Shown piece by piece: positions 16,095 to 25,958 of a stretch of 64,000 nt of DNA. The stretch covers positions 124,001 to 188,000 of the forward strand of contig JAILAD010000078.1 in NCBI GenBank assembly GCA_024681795.1, written 5' to 3'. The notes under the pieces were generated by a model that was given only the letters and a program-made list of their open reading frames with translations, did no database searches and had not been told where the DNA came from. The number at the start of each line of letters is the position of its first letter. Position 1 is the stretch's first letter. The position numbers were made by a program, and so were the translations under genes. This DNA comes from Lachnospiraceae bacterium (lineage in GTDB: Bacteria; Bacillota; Clostridia; Lachnospirales; Lachnospiraceae).

Positions 16095-19043
16095 TTACAG
16101 ATTCTTGATGAATTTTAAATAACTGAGCCCGATTTTGCTCCACTTAAATCCGAGTTTGTCAAGTTCGGAAGTGGTAAATGCGTTACTCATCGGGATATTC
16201 TTCGAAGACGACGCAATCGCATTGTAGAACGAAAGCACCATAATCTCCTTATCCTGAATCTGCTCTTTTAAACTCTTTTCAAATACTTCCTTCGGAACAC
16301 GTTTTGCATGAAGCATGAATTTTTTGCAAAGTGCTTCGAGATTATATACATTCGGATTGTAAAGATTGTAAATATTGTTTACATGGTGATTTAAAGCAAG
16401 CAAAACATATGCTTCCGCACATTCGTCCACAGCCGTAAAGTCAATCGGATACTGCGCTATTTCGCTCGAATACATACGGAGCTTTAAAAATCCTTTTAAT
16501 CGTTCCAAAAATCCGTTGTCTCCCGCATTTTTCTGGAACATTCCGTCGGAACGTCTCCAGGTCAGGTTCCCGATTCGGAAAATATTGGCGCGGAGACCTT
16601 TTTCACGAGCAATGATTACGCGTTCTTCGGATTTATACTTGGAATGAATATATACGTTCTGCATGTAATGCTGACCGATATCCAGACAGAATTCGTCAAA
16701 TTTGGCATTCGGTTTACTCTGATATACGGTTCCCGCTCCGTTTACGCTTGCGGTTGACGTATGCTGAAGTACGGCGCCCGCATCCATACAAAAATCTATT
16801 ACATGCTGCGTCCCGAGTACGTTGGAACGCTCAAAATCCTCATAATGACCCGCATGATGGACGTTTGCAGCAACGTGGAACACCATGTCGATTTTATTCA
16901 CCAGAATCTGATACTCGGAATCGGTTAATCCGAAATGCGGAAGTTCAATATCTCCTTTCACGACCTTATAAGAGAAATGTTCATATTCTTTCGGGAAATA
17001 TCCCTTTAAGGTCGGTCTTAATTTATCCACGTTTCGAACCAGACATACCACTTTCAGATTCCGGTTTAAAAGTTCCCGTAATATATGAGCACCCAAAAAT
17101 CCCGTTGCCCCGGTAAGAAGAACATACTGCGGATCCGACTGGATAATCAGATTGGAATTATGACGCAGAAGGGAATTTACATCAACCTTTTCCTCTTCTT
17201 TTTCGTTGTTTGTGGAACCGTTGAGCAGCATTTCTTCAAGCATTTCGACCGTCGGATATTCATAGATATCCTGTGCCTGTACACCGATTATCGTGGCAAA
17301 TTCAAGTGCCGATAAGGAGTCTCCGCCGAGTTCGAAGAAATCATCGCGGATTCCTACGCGATTCACCTTAAGAACCTGTTCCATTGCTTCACAAAGGCGT
17401 TTTTGTTCTGCTGTGGAAGGGGAAATATACTCTGCTTTTCTCTGTTCCTTCTTTTCCTTAATCCACTTCATTACCTCATTTCGTTTGGTTTTTAACGTCG
17501 TGGTTTTCGGAAGGTCGGAAGGACGGAACGATAATCCGACCACTCTTTTGTAAGCCGGTACTTTTTCATTCAAATCACGCACACCGGATTTAATCTGACG
17601 AATGGTTCCTTCCTTCATGTTCTCCGGAACAATCAGCGCGGAAATCTTTCCGGTGTCTTCATAAACAAAAGCATCCTTTACGGAAGGAATCTTTAAAAGA
17701 TAACTCTCGATTTCCTCCGGATAAATATTCTTTCCGTTATCAAGGATAATCAGATTCTTTGCACGTCCCGTAATATAAAGGAATCCTTCGTTATCGATAT
17801 ATCCGAGGTCTCCCGTTTTGAACCAGCCCCCTTCAAAAGCGGCTTCGTTCTCTTCGGGATTTTTGTAATACGAAAGCATCACGCCGTCTCCTTTGAGCAT
17901 GATTTCTTCGTTTTTGATTTTGACATTCATATAGGAAACCGGTTTCCCCACGGAACCGATCCGGTCACATCCGGGATAATTGGCGGCAATCAACGGAGCA
18001 CATTCCGTCATACCGTAACCCTGATAAATATGAAATCCGAAACCGTTTAAAGTGGTTGCGATTTCCGGTCTTAAAGCACTTCCTCCGACTACAATTGTAG
18101 TCAGATTTCCGCCGAAGGCTTCATATATTTTTTTATATAAAGACCTTTTGGCATCAATATTGATTTTGCCGAGTGTTTTATCCACTCTCTTTGCAAATTT
18201 GACTTTCTTTTTGTATTTCGAACTGCTTACGGCCTCCATGATTTTTTTGTAAATCATTTCCGCAATTGCGGGTACAACCACCATAACAGACGGTTTAAAC
18301 CGTTTTAAATTCTCAACGACGTTTTCAAGTTTGTCGTTGATACAGATTGTGGTACCCGTATAAAGAATACCAAGATTCCCGACAGTTAATTCGAAGGTAT
18401 GATAAATCGGAAGAACACTCATGACAATCGGATTTTCCACTTCTTTGTCATATCCCATCCGGTAAATCTCGTTGATATTACTGACAATATTTTTATGAGA
18501 AATCAAAACACCTTTACCGGTTCCGGTAGTTCCGGACGTAAACAAAAGCAGGCAGGGATCTTCCGGTTTTACTTTCATTAATTTTTTACGTTCCGTACGA
18601 AGCATTTCACGGTAAGTGGTTCCGGAAAATGAATATACTTCTCTCTGACCTTTCAGTTCATCCTCAATTCCGCGAATATCTTTCATCCACGGTTCGAATT
18701 CCTCGGAAACAAATACATACTTCGCTTCACCTCTGGAAATCAGATTGAGAATTTCCTCCTGAGGAAGCATTTTATCAATCGGAATTACCACGTTTCCGCT
18801 GACAGAAGACGCAAGGAAAGTCACAATCCAGGGGTATGACGTTCCTCCGATAATTGCAATTCTGTCCCCTTTCAAACCGAGATCCTGAAAATACGTAGCC
18901 ATTGCAAATACGTCTTTTGCAAGTTCCGCAAACGTTTTATCAACGATTTTATCAGATGACAGATAGCGGTATGCAATCCTGTCCTTATAAACTTTATTGA
19001 TTTCAAAAACAAATTCCTGAAGATCCGAAAGCATTCTGTTCAT
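16095..19043 (-). CDS. adenylation - acyl carrier - thioester reductase protein (carboxylic acid reductase-like)
   Basis: Predicted to activate a carboxylic acid as acyl-AMP, load it on a phosphopantetheine arm and release it reductively as an aldehyde. Residues about 1-540 are an acyl-CoA-synthetase-type adenylation domain (FTSGTTGTGKG at 169, YGMTECAP at 343, GDLGYIDNEGFLYITGR at 411, and the late lysine region TTTLKTKRNE at 515). The carrier domain has Ser576 in ELGGDSLS. The reductase domain begins near 640 (LLTGATGFLGAH) and has Thr/Ser at 762-764 and Tyr798-Lys802 in YIHSKYKSEE. At 982 residues it is shorter than actinobacterial carboxylic acid reductases. There is no condensation domain, so it is not a peptide synthetase. 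trpS lies 22 bases upstream and the activase gene 17 bases downstream. Confidence 0.82.
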   Translation of the reverse strand: MNRMLSDLQEFVFEINKVYKDRIAYRYLSSDKIVDKTFAELAKDVFAMATYFQDLGLKGDRIAIIGGTSYPWIVTFLASSVSGNVVIPIDKMLPQEEILNLISRGEAKYVFVSEEFEPWMKDIRGIEDELKGQREVYSFSGTTYREMLRTERKKLMKVKPEDPCLLLFTSGTTGTGKGVLISHKNIVSNINEIYRMGYDKEVENPIVMSVLPIYHTFELTVGNLGILYTGTTICINDKLENVVENLKRFKPSVMVVVPAIAEMIYKKIMEAVSSSKYKKKVKFAKRVDKTLGKINIDAKRSLYKKIYEAFGGNLTTIVVGGSALRPEIATTLNGFGFHIYQGYGMTECAPLIAANYPGCDRIGSVGKPVSYMNVKIKNEEIMLKGDGVMLSYYKNPEENEAAFEGGWFKTGDLGYIDNEGFLYITGRAKNLIILDNGKNIYPEEIESYLLKIPSVKDAFVYEDTGKISALIVPENMKEGTIRQIKSGVRDLNEKVPAYKRVVGLSFRPSDLPKTTTLKTKRNEVMKWIKEKKEQRKAEYISPSTAEQKRLCEAMEQVLKVNRVGIRDDFFELGGDSLSALEFATIIGVQAQDIYEYPTVEMLEEMLLNGSTNNEKEEEKVDVNSLLRHNSNLIIQSDPQYVLLTGATGFLGAHILRELLNRNLKVVCLVRNVDKLRPTLKGYFPKEYEHFSYKVVKGDIELPHFGLTDSEYQILVNKIDMVFHVAANVHHAGHYEDFERSNVLGTQHVIDFCMDAGAVLQHTSTASVNGAGTVYQSKPNAKFDEFCLDIGQHYMQNVYIHSKYKSEERVIIAREKGLRANIFRIGNLTWRRSDGMFQKNAGDNGFLERLKGFLKLRMYSSEIAQYPIDFTAVDECAEAYVLLALNHHVNNIYNLYNPNVYNLEALCKKFMLHAKRVPKEVFEKSLKEQIQDKEIMVLSFYNAIASSSKNIPMSNAFTTSELDKLGFKWSKIGLSYLKFIKNL

Positions 19044-19065
19044 AAATTACACCCTGTAGTTTGTT

Positions 19066-20073
19066 CTATCTGATACGTTCCGGGAAGCCGACTTTCTTCT
19101 GCACTTTTCTTAATGTTTTCTTGGAATAATAATCAGCCTTTTCGCCGTTTTCTTTGATAATCTTATCAATATATGCTTTATCCGCGGAAAGTTCTGCAAA
19201 TCTTACGTGAAGAGGTTCCAAAATGTCAGCAACCGCTTCTCCGACTGCAAGTTTGAAGTCGCCGTAGCCTTTTCCCTCAAATTCTTTTTCCACTTCCTCA
19301 AAGGATTTATTCGTTACGGCGCCGTAGATTTCAATCAGATTTGAGACGCCGGGTTTGTTTTCAACATCATATCGGATTGCACTGTCGGAATCCGTTACCG
19401 CACGTTTGAATTTACGGATAATGGTATCCTTGTCATCCGTTAAGTAAATACTTGCATTCGGATTCTCATCGGATTTGGACATCTTTTTGGACGGATCCTG
19501 TAATGACATGATTTTGGCTCCCGCTTTTCCGAGATAAGGCTCCGGAATCGTAAAGACATCTCCGTAAATGGAATTGAAACGGTTTGCAATATCCCTTGTC
19601 AGTTCAAGATGCTGAAGCTGATCTTTTCCGACCGGAACGACATCCGCCTGGTATAAAAGAATGTCTGCGGCCATCAGTACGGGATAAGTAAAAAGACCTG
19701 CGTTGATATTATCCGCATGTTTTGCGGATTTATCCTTAAACTGTGTCATACGGTTTAATTCACCCATATAGGTAAAGCAGTCAAGAATCCATGCGAGTTC
19801 ACAGTGTGCGCTTGCATGAGACTGATAATAAAGGCAGTTTTTCTCAGGGTCGATTCCGGCTGCAATGTAAAGCATCAAAAGATTTCTGGCTTTTTTCCGA
19901 AGTTCCGCAGGATCCTGTCTTACCGTAATGGAATGTAAATCAACAACGGAATAAAAACATTCATACTCTTCGCTGAGTGCAACCCAGTTCTTCAATGCAC
20001 CGAGATAATTTCCGAGTGTCAAGGAACCCGTCGCCTGCATTCCGCTGAATAATACCTTTTTGTCTCCGATCAT
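19066..20073 (-). CDS. trpS: tryptophan--tRNA ligase
   Basis: Class I aminoacyl-tRNA synthetase charging tRNA-Trp. The 335-residue protein has the HIGH-equivalent TLGNYLGALKNW near residue 18 and the KMSKS loop KKMSKSDENP near 195. Other landmarks are PVLMAADILLYQAD and GKDQLQHLELTRD. The length fits the bacterial short type. The upstream gap of 51 bases is too short for a T-box leader. It sits between the debranching-like gene and the reductase gene, apparently as a passenger in one transcription unit. Confidence 0.97.
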   Translation of the reverse strand: MIGDKKVLFSGMQATGSLTLGNYLGALKNWVALSEEYECFYSVVDLHSITVRQDPAELRKKARNLLMLYIAAGIDPEKNCLYYQSHASAHCELAWILDCFTYMGELNRMTQFKDKSAKHADNINAGLFTYPVLMAADILLYQADVVPVGKDQLQHLELTRDIANRFNSIYGDVFTIPEPYLGKAGAKIMSLQDPSKKMSKSDENPNASIYLTDDKDTIIRKFKRAVTDSDSAIRYDVENKPGVSNLIEIYGAVTNKSFEEVEKEFEGKGYGDFKLAVGEAVADILEPLHVRFAELSADKAYIDKIIKENGEKADYYSKKTLRKVQKKVGFPERIR

Positions 20074-20124
20074 TTTAAAATCCTCTTTTCATTACTTATT
20101 ATTTATTTTTTTAATCACAGCAGT

Positions 20125-22020
20125 TTACTTTGCTTCAAAAATCACAACCGTTCTGGCAGGGACTTCAAAACTCACACTGCTTCCGGCGGATACGTTCACC
20201 GCATCTTCTCCTGAAGAAAGAATCTGATTCCATTTTGCTTTCTTGATCAGATTCGGCAGCGAAAATTTTCTTTCCTCCCAGTGCATATTAAAGGCAACAT
20301 AGTAAAGCCGTGCATATTTCGTTCCGAGAACGTTCCTTCTGTCACCTGAAGCTTTCTTTTCTTTTGTTGCATCCACCATTTCGGTAAACATCATTCCGAT
20401 GTGATGCTTGTCTCCGGAAAGATCTGCCTTCCAAGCTTCTTCCTGATGGAATGACAAATCCGGGAAACCGCATTGCGCAATGTCCGACATGGTCAGCTCG
20501 TCAAACAGTTTTAAGAAGGATTTGCTTTTTCGGAATGCAACCAATTGCTTCATAAATTCATAGAATTCCGTTGCACTCTTCGTGGTATTCCAATTTACAT
20601 ACCCTGTTTCATTATCCTGACAGTAGGAATTATTGTTTCCGGATTTGGAATTCATAAATTCGTCTCCGGAAAGAATTAACGGAGTTCCGGCGCCGAAGAA
20701 CAAAGCAAGCATGGCATTCTTCATCATTTTTGTTCTTAAATTCAGAATACTCTTCTTTTTGGTCTTTCCTTCCGCACCACAGTTCCATGAATAATTGGAA
20801 TTGCAACCGTCACGGTTGTTTTCTCCGTTTTCTTCGTTATGCTTGACATCATAGGAATATAAATCCGCAAGCGTAAATCCGTAATAATTTGTAATGAAAT
20901 TGACAATTGCGGTACGCTCCGGAATGCGTTTTTCCAGTCTTACAAATTCCGAAAGCATGTCGGGATCGGCTTTCAGGAATTTACGCATCTGATACATGTA
21001 TTCATCCGAATAAACACAGAGATTTTTATATTTCGGCTTACTTTCAAGAGAATATATTTCCTCTTCGGGAATGTAATCGTATAACAGCTTCGTATTCGCA
21101 AAAAGAGGATCCGTTGCAAGCAGCGAAATCGGAATTTTATTTCCCTTTAAGTGAAATCCGTCGATATGATACTTCATCACCCAATGACGGATTACATCCT
21201 GTATCATTCCCGATTTGATATGATCCGGGAAATACAGTTGCATTATCACTTCGATTCCGGCCTTATGCATTTCTCTGACAAAGCATCTCATCTCATAACA
21301 GGGATCGTCTCCTGCGGCATATGAAGCTTTCGGTGCAAAATAGAAGCCGTTCTGATATCCCCAGAAATTGACTTTTGAGGAATTTGCATCGGTTAATGCA
21401 TTATAATCGGGCGATTTCTTGCGTTCCTCCGGTTTCCGGTACTCTTCAAACTCATAACACGGCATCAGTTCGACTGCAGTAATTCCGAGCTCTTTTAAAT
21501 GTGGGATTTTTTCGACAATTCCGAGAAAGGTTCCGGGATGTGCAACTTTCGAGGAAGAATGCCTGGTAAAGCCCCTGACGTGTAAAAGATATAAAACGGA
21601 ATCCGAAAAAGGAGTACACAGAATTTTATCATCCTTCCAGTCAAAACCGTTTAAATCAAGGTCCGAGGATAGTTCATAAGAAGAATCATCCTTTACACCG
21701 AATACCTCGTTTCCGTGTATTCTGCCGGAATAAGGATCCACATATTCCAAATCCCCTTCGTAAAAACGATAGGCATAGTCATCATTCGAAATATTTTTCA
21801 CAGTCATTGAGGAAATATTTCCCATTCTGCAGCCTTCGGGAAAAGGAATTCTTGTTTTCTCCGCCGGATTTTTCTTTGATATCAATACAATCCCCGCATC
21901 TTCATCCCTGGAATTTACCATGGAAAACTGAATGCCTTCATCGCATAAAGTAGCTCCCAGCGGGAATGTATTTCCTTTTTGAATACTGAAATTATTCAAA
22001 CTTTTCACCATTTCTTTCAA
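20125..22020 (-). CDS. glycogen debranching/isoamylase-like GH13 protein, probably catalytically inactive
   Basis: The fold family is clear: an N-terminal CBM48-like part (about 10-130), then a GH13 barrel with YLLHVRGFTRHSS, LKELGITAVELMPCYEF and a near-perfect GlgX phrase around 382-415 (GFTLADLYSYDVKHNEENGE). But the catalytic signatures are lost. The nucleophile motif GFRFDLA is GFHLKGN, with Lys292 where the Asp should be. The transition-state TAHDG is TNYYG, with Tyr379-Tyr380 replacing His-Asp. The acid region AEPWD reads YDYIP, and the DVVYNH strand reads QLYFPDH. So it is probably a glucan-binding or regulatory pseudoenzyme. The start could be TTG at 22020 or ATG at 22011. It has its own good promoter and heads the trpS group. 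Confidence 0.82.
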   Translation of the reverse strand: MKEMVKSLNNFSIQKGNTFPLGATLCDEGIQFSMVNSRDEDAGIVLISKKNPAEKTRIPFPEGCRMGNISSMTVKNISNDDYAYRFYEGDLEYVDPYSGRIHGNEVFGVKDDSSYELSSDLDLNGFDWKDDKILCTPFSDSVLYLLHVRGFTRHSSSKVAHPGTFLGIVEKIPHLKELGITAVELMPCYEFEEYRKPEERKKSPDYNALTDANSSKVNFWGYQNGFYFAPKASYAAGDDPCYEMRCFVREMHKAGIEVIMQLYFPDHIKSGMIQDVIRHWVMKYHIDGFHLKGNKIPISLLATDPLFANTKLLYDYIPEEEIYSLESKPKYKNLCVYSDEYMYQMRKFLKADPDMLSEFVRLEKRIPERTAIVNFITNYYGFTLADLYSYDVKHNEENGENNRDGCNSNYSWNCGAEGKTKKKSILNLRTKMMKNAMLALFFGAGTPLILSGDEFMNSKSGNNNSYCQDNETGYVNWNTTKSATEFYEFMKQLVAFRKSKSFLKLFDELTMSDIAQCGFPDLSFHQEEAWKADLSGDKHHIGMMFTEMVDATKEKKASGDRRNVLGTKYARLYYVAFNMHWEERKFSLPNLIKKAKWNQILSSGEDAVNVSAGSSVSFEVPARTVVIFEAK

Positions 22021-22062
22021 TTTTCAGTCCGGTAACCGGAGCAATTATCCATTAGCCATAAA

Positions 22063-22091
22063 ATTTTATCACAAAACTGCATTTCTTTCAA
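22063..22091 (-). promoter_or_regulatory. promoter of the debranching-like/trpS group
   Basis: TTGAAA (22086-22091) and TAAAAT (22063-22068) with a 17-base spacer on the minus strand. Between the predicted start point and the gene lies an inverted repeat TCCGGT-A-ACCGGA (22028-22040), a possible operator. Confidence 0.72.
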
Positions 22092-22114
22092 TGAAAATCA
22101 TTGTTTCGACTGCC

Positions 22115-22142
22115 TTGTATTTTGAATATTTCATGTTATAAT
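22115..22142 (+). promoter_or_regulatory. promoter of the DUF1292 gene
   Basis: TTGTAT (22115-22120), 16-base spacer, TATAAT (22137-22142) with an upstream TG at 22134-22135 (extended -10). It is back to back with the minus-strand promoter at 22063-22091. Confidence 0.7.
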
Positions 22143-22201
22143 AACTGTAATGTCATATATTGTATGCTGTTGACAGAAACCCTAATATATTGGAGGATCA
22201 T

Positions 22202-22558
22202 ATGGCTGACAACGAAAATTTAAATGTAGAGAATAACGAAGAAGACATCACCGTAGAACTCGAACTTGATGACGGCACTTCCGTTACCTGTGCGATTCTG
22301 ACGATTCTTACCGTAAACGAAAAAGATTATATCGCTCTTACTCCCATGGTGGATGAGGATGACGAATCTTTCGGAGAAGTTTGGTTTTATGAGTATTTCG
22401 AAGATGAAAGCAACCCCAACGAAGAACCTGAATTGAAATATATTGAGGATGATGACGTATACGATGCCGTTTCGGATGCTTTCGAGGAATTCCTTGATTC
22501 TGCGGAATATGACGAACTGCTTTCGGATGATTCCGAAGATTCCGATGACGGAGAATAA
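22202..22558 (+). CDS. DUF1292 family acidic protein
   Basis: A small, very acidic protein (118 residues) of the YrzB/DUF1292 type, function unknown. The family phrases are visible: ITVELELDDGTSVTCAILTI, then NEKDYIALTPM and FYEYFEDES. The C-terminal third is mostly Asp/Glu. The start is set at 22202 because GGAGG (22192-22196) is five bases before that ATG; the frame is open 14 codons further up but without a ribosome site. In many Firmicutes this family sits near RNA or cell-cycle genes. Here it is alone, convergent with the helicase gene with only three bases between stops. Confidence 0.85.
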   Translation: MADNENLNVENNEEDITVELELDDGTSVTCAILTILTVNEKDYIALTPMVDEDDESFGEVWFYEYFEDESNPNEEPELKYIEDDDVYDAVSDAFEEFLDSAEYDELLSDDSEDSDDGE

Positions 22559-22561
22559 ACA

Positions 22562-24478
22562 TCAGATTATTTCACGGAAAAACCGGGACAGCAATTGCTG
22601 TTCCGTTTTTTTATCCGGGTCAGAAGCTGCCGACGGATGAAAATATTCCGACCTGAAGCCTTTTTGAACGGAATATAAAAACAATCTTTTCTTTGCTCTT
22701 GTTACCGCAACGTAGAAAAGCCTTCTTTCCTCTTCGATTTCCCCGCTTCTTACAGCCTGTTTTGCCGGAATGTTACCTTCCGTAAGATCCGGAATAAAGA
22801 CATTTTGATACTCAAGTCCTTTTGACGAATGCATGGTTATAATCCGTACACCGTCTTTTTTTATTTCCGAAACGGAGCTCATTTCCTTTAAAGCATCCAT
22901 CCATTCCGATACTGTTTGCATATCCTTCGCACAGTCAATCAGTGTTTCCAATATTTCAATCTCTTTTTCCCTGCTTTCGGACCGTTTCGTGACGGTTTGA
23001 TAATTCGACTCCGGTTTGGACTGCAGATATTCCATGTAACCCGCCCGATAAACAATGGAAAGTATGGCCGGAAACAAATCCGAATCTCCTGCATTTTTTA
23101 AATTCTTATGAAACTCCTTAAGATTTCTGATTAAATACGGCCGGTCCGAATACACCCGGTACAATTCGGCAAAAGATATTTTACCGTTTTTTCCTGTATA
23201 ACCAAAGGGAATATATCTGGAAGGTTTATTGCATACTCTGAAGAAATCCGCAGCATCCATAAACAAATCCGCCTTCCCGGAAAGACGCAGATATGCAAGC
23301 ATATCTTTTGTTACAGGATGTTCGGATAAATCAACCGGTTTTTCGGCACTGCAGAACGGGATATGATTTTTTTTAAGCGCACGAATCAGTTCCGGGGGGA
23401 TTTCATTCGTTCTTAAAATAATTGCCGTTTCAGGATATTCACAGGGACTTAATTCGAGGATTTTTAAAGACAGATTCTTGTACTCTGCATATTTTTCCGG
23501 AAAGCATTTTATTTCTACAGTCCCTTTTTCTTCCGAAGCCGCAATAATCTGTTTCGGTATTCTGTTTTTATTATTCCGAATGACTTTTTCCGCTTTTTTT
23601 ACGATTTCTGATGCAGACCTGTAATTTACCGGCAAAACGATATGCTTACACTCCTGATAATCATTTAAAAAATCCTTCATAATGGACGGATTTGCACCTC
23701 TGAACGCATAGATGGACTGATCGTCGTCTCCGACCGCAAAAATATTCTTGTGATTATCGGCAAGCATGCACACGACTTCGTACTGAACCGGATTGATATC
23801 CTGGAATTCATCAATGAGAAGATACCGGAAACGGTTTTGTATTGTTCTGAGTATTTCCGGATGCTGATACAAAAAATCCCTTGTGCCGGTTAAAATATCA
23901 TCAAAATCCAGGAAACCCTGTTCTTTCTTACTTCTTTCATAGTCCCTGATCACTTTTTGAAACAGTTCTTTTTCCAGATGTTTTGATTCATATTTGCGTA
24001 CGGGCAAATCTCTTGCTTTAAAAGACTGCGCTTCTTCAATCAACAGGGATGCGAATTCCCGGCTTAACAGATTTACACCGTTTTTTTCCAGTGCAAAATA
24101 CATTAATTTTAGTTTTTCCTGCTCGGAAATAATATGAGATTTGTGCTCAGAATCGTATTTTATAAGAATTCGATAGAATAAAGCGTGAAAAGTACCGAAA
24201 AAGATTTCATTCGGATTGATTCTTAATTTTTCTTCGGAAACCAATATGCGAAAACGGTCTCTCATTTCTTCAGCGGCTGCTTTGGAAAACGTCAGTACAA
24301 GAATTTCAGACGGCGGAATGCCGAGATTACAGATCAGATACTTGATTCTTCTTATCAGAACAAAGGTTTTTCCGCTTCCGGGACCGGCCGAAATCAGTGC
24401 CGGTCCGACCCCGAGAGTAATTGCGGTTTGCTGATTTTTATCAGCTTTCACCCGATAATTTTTCGATTGCCCCGTCAA
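22562..24478 (-). CDS. UvrD/PcrA-family superfamily 1 DNA helicase
   Basis: ATP-driven 3'-5' DNA helicase-like protein of 638 residues. Motifs in order: Q-motif ADKNQQTAI at 13, Walker [10 protein letters not shown] at 31, [15 protein letters not shown] (Ia), [15 protein letters not shown] (II), [13 protein letters not shown] (III), VNYRSASEI (IV), [17 protein letters not shown] (V) and [15 protein letters not shown] (VI). It lacks the long C-terminal tail of PcrA, so it is a shorter paralogue rather than clearly PcrA itself. The ATG lies 38 bases inside the end of gltX, and no later start would keep the Q-motif. Confidence 0.88.
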   Translation of the reverse strand: MTGQSKNYRVKADKNQQTAITLGVGPALISAGPGSGKTFVLIRRIKYLICNLGIPPSEILVLTFSKAAAEEMRDRFRILVSEEKLRINPNEIFFGTFHALFYRILIKYDSEHKSHIISEQEKLKLMYFALEKNGVNLLSREFASLLIEEAQSFKARDLPVRKYESKHLEKELFQKVIRDYERSKKEQGFLDFDDILTGTRDFLYQHPEILRTIQNRFRYLLIDEFQDINPVQYEVVCMLADNHKNIFAVGDDDQSIYAFRGANPSIMKDFLNDYQECKHIVLPVNYRSASEIVKKAEKVIRNNKNRIPKQIIAASEEKGTVEIKCFPEKYAEYKNLSLKILELSPCEYPETAIILRTNEIPPELIRALKKNHIPFCSAEKPVDLSEHPVTKDMLAYLRLSGKADLFMDAADFFRVCNKPSRYIPFGYTGKNGKISFAELYRVYSDRPYLIRNLKEFHKNLKNAGDSDLFPAILSIVYRAGYMEYLQSKPESNYQTVTKRSESREKEIEILETLIDCAKDMQTVSEWMDALKEMSSVSEIKKDGVRIITMHSSKGLEYQNVFIPDLTEGNIPAKQAVRSGEIEEERRLFYVAVTRAKKRLFLYSVQKGFRSEYFHPSAASDPDKKTEQQLLSRFFREII

Positions 24479-25913
24479 TTCTTCGCAGGGACTCTTCCTT
24501 TCCGAGTACTTCCAGGAGTTCCGTTGCTCCGCACGGAGTCATCGGCTTTCCGGATAAAGCGGTACGAATCGGCCATAAAACCATTCCGTTTTTGATTTCC
24601 TTTTGTTCTGCAAAAGAAACAAGCAGCTGATATAAAGAATCGTTTGTATAATCATTAAAATCCGCAAGAACGTGACGGATTTCCTTTAATACCTCAAGTG
24701 AGGATTCCTTTGTGGTCTTCATTTTTTTATGAATGTAAAGATCCGTACTGTATTCAGGCATCTCCTCAAAGAAATCGATATGATTTTTGATATCCGGGAA
24801 AATTTCGATTCTGGACTTTACCATATCCGAAATTTTTTTCAAATCAAGGTCTTTTTTAATGACTTCCTTAATGTACGGCAATGCCATTTCGTAGAACCGG
24901 TCGGAATCCATGGCTTTTAAATATTCGCCGTTCATCCATTTTAATTTGGTATAGTCAAATACCGCCGGAGATTTGGACATATGATGATAATCAAAACTAT
25001 CTATGAGCTCATCCAGCGATTTGATTTCCTGATTGTCTGCCGGACTCCAACCGAGAAGTGCAACGAAATTGACAATCGCCTCGTTTATAAAGCCCTGTTC
25101 CAATAAATCTTCATACGAGGAATGCCCGCAGCGTTTGGATAATTTCTGGTGATTTTCATCGGTAATTAACGGGCAGTGGACATAAACCGGAACTTCCCAG
25201 CCAAATGCATCATAGAGTCTGTTGTATTTCGGAGATGAGGACAGGTACTCATTTCCTCTGACTACGTGCGTGATTCCCATCAAATGATCGTCTACGACGT
25301 TCGCAAAATTATAGGTCGGATATCCGTCTGATTTGATTAAAATCATATCGTCAAGTTCATTGTTGTTTACCGAGATATCGCCGTATATTTCGTCATGGAA
25401 GGTGGTAACTCCTTCCGTAGGATTGTTTTGACGGATGACAAACGGCTTTCCGGCAGCAAGGTTTGCTTCCACTTCTTCCCTGCTCAAATGAAGGCAGTGT
25501 TTGTCGTAAACATTGATTTCCTTGGTGCTTCCGTCTTCGAGCGTAATTGTCCGGTTTAATGTAGCAAGTCGCTCTTTATCGCAGAAACAGTAATATGCTT
25601 CACCTTTTTCCACGAGCATCTTCGCATAGGTCATATATAACCCGGATGCCTGACGCTCTGACTGTACGTAAGGTCCGCATCCTCCGTCCTTGTCGGGACC
25701 TTCGTCATGTTTAAGCCCTGTTTTTTCTAAGGTTCTGTAGATAATATCCACTGCCCCTTCCACATAACGTTCCTGATCGGTATCCTCGATACGAAGAATA
25801 AAATCTCCGCCCTCGTGTTTACTGATTAAAAACGCATAAAGTGCCGTTCTTAAATTTCCGACATGCATTCTTCCGGTCGGGGAAGGAGCAAATCTGGTTC
25901 TGATTTTTCCCAT
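24441..25913 (-). CDS. gltX: glutamate--tRNA ligase
   Basis: Class I synthetase charging tRNA-Glu. Key motifs are the HIGH-type [20 protein letters not shown] at the N terminus and the KMSKS-type KLSKRCGH near residue 255. The 490-residue length is standard for bacteria. A cysteine in [10 protein letters not shown] near 109 corresponds to the zinc region of some homologues. The upstream gap to the ABC gene is 45 bases, with a purine-rich ribosome site. The helicase gene begins within its last codons. Whether it also charges tRNA-Gln cannot be told from sequence; no gatCAB is in the window. Confidence 0.96.
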   Translation of the reverse strand: MGKIRTRFAPSPTGRMHVGNLRTALYAFLISKHEGGDFILRIEDTDQERYVEGAVDIIYRTLEKTGLKHDEGPDKDGGCGPYVQSERQASGLYMTYAKMLVEKGEAYYCFCDKERLATLNRTITLEDGSTKEINVYDKHCLHLSREEVEANLAAGKPFVIRQNNPTEGVTTFHDEIYGDISVNNNELDDMILIKSDGYPTYNFANVVDDHLMGITHVVRGNEYLSSSPKYNRLYDAFGWEVPVYVHCPLITDENHQKLSKRCGHSSYEDLLEQGFINEAIVNFVALLGWSPADNQEIKSLDELIDSFDYHHMSKSPAVFDYTKLKWMNGEYLKAMDSDRFYEMALPYIKEVIKKDLDLKKISDMVKSRIEIFPDIKNHIDFFEEMPEYSTDLYIHKKMKTTKESSLEVLKEIRHVLADFNDYTNDSLYQLLVSFAEQKEIKNGMVLWPIRTALSGKPMTPCGATELLEVLGKEESLRRIDGAIEKLSGES

Positions 25914-25958
25914 TTTTTCTTTCCTTTTCTTTTTTATTTCTAAAGTTTTGTCAAAAAA

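Noticed and set aside
16095-19043. Nonribosomal peptide synthetase
   Set aside because: No condensation domain is present and the adenylation domain is of acyl-CoA synthetase type.
20074-20124. T-box leader before trpS
   Set aside because: The gap is only 51 bases, too short for a T-box, and no specifier structure is visible. The same holds for tyrS and gltX.
22562-24478. Calling the helicase PcrA
   Set aside because: It is shorter than PcrA and lacks its C-terminal region; the genome probably holds another true PcrA.
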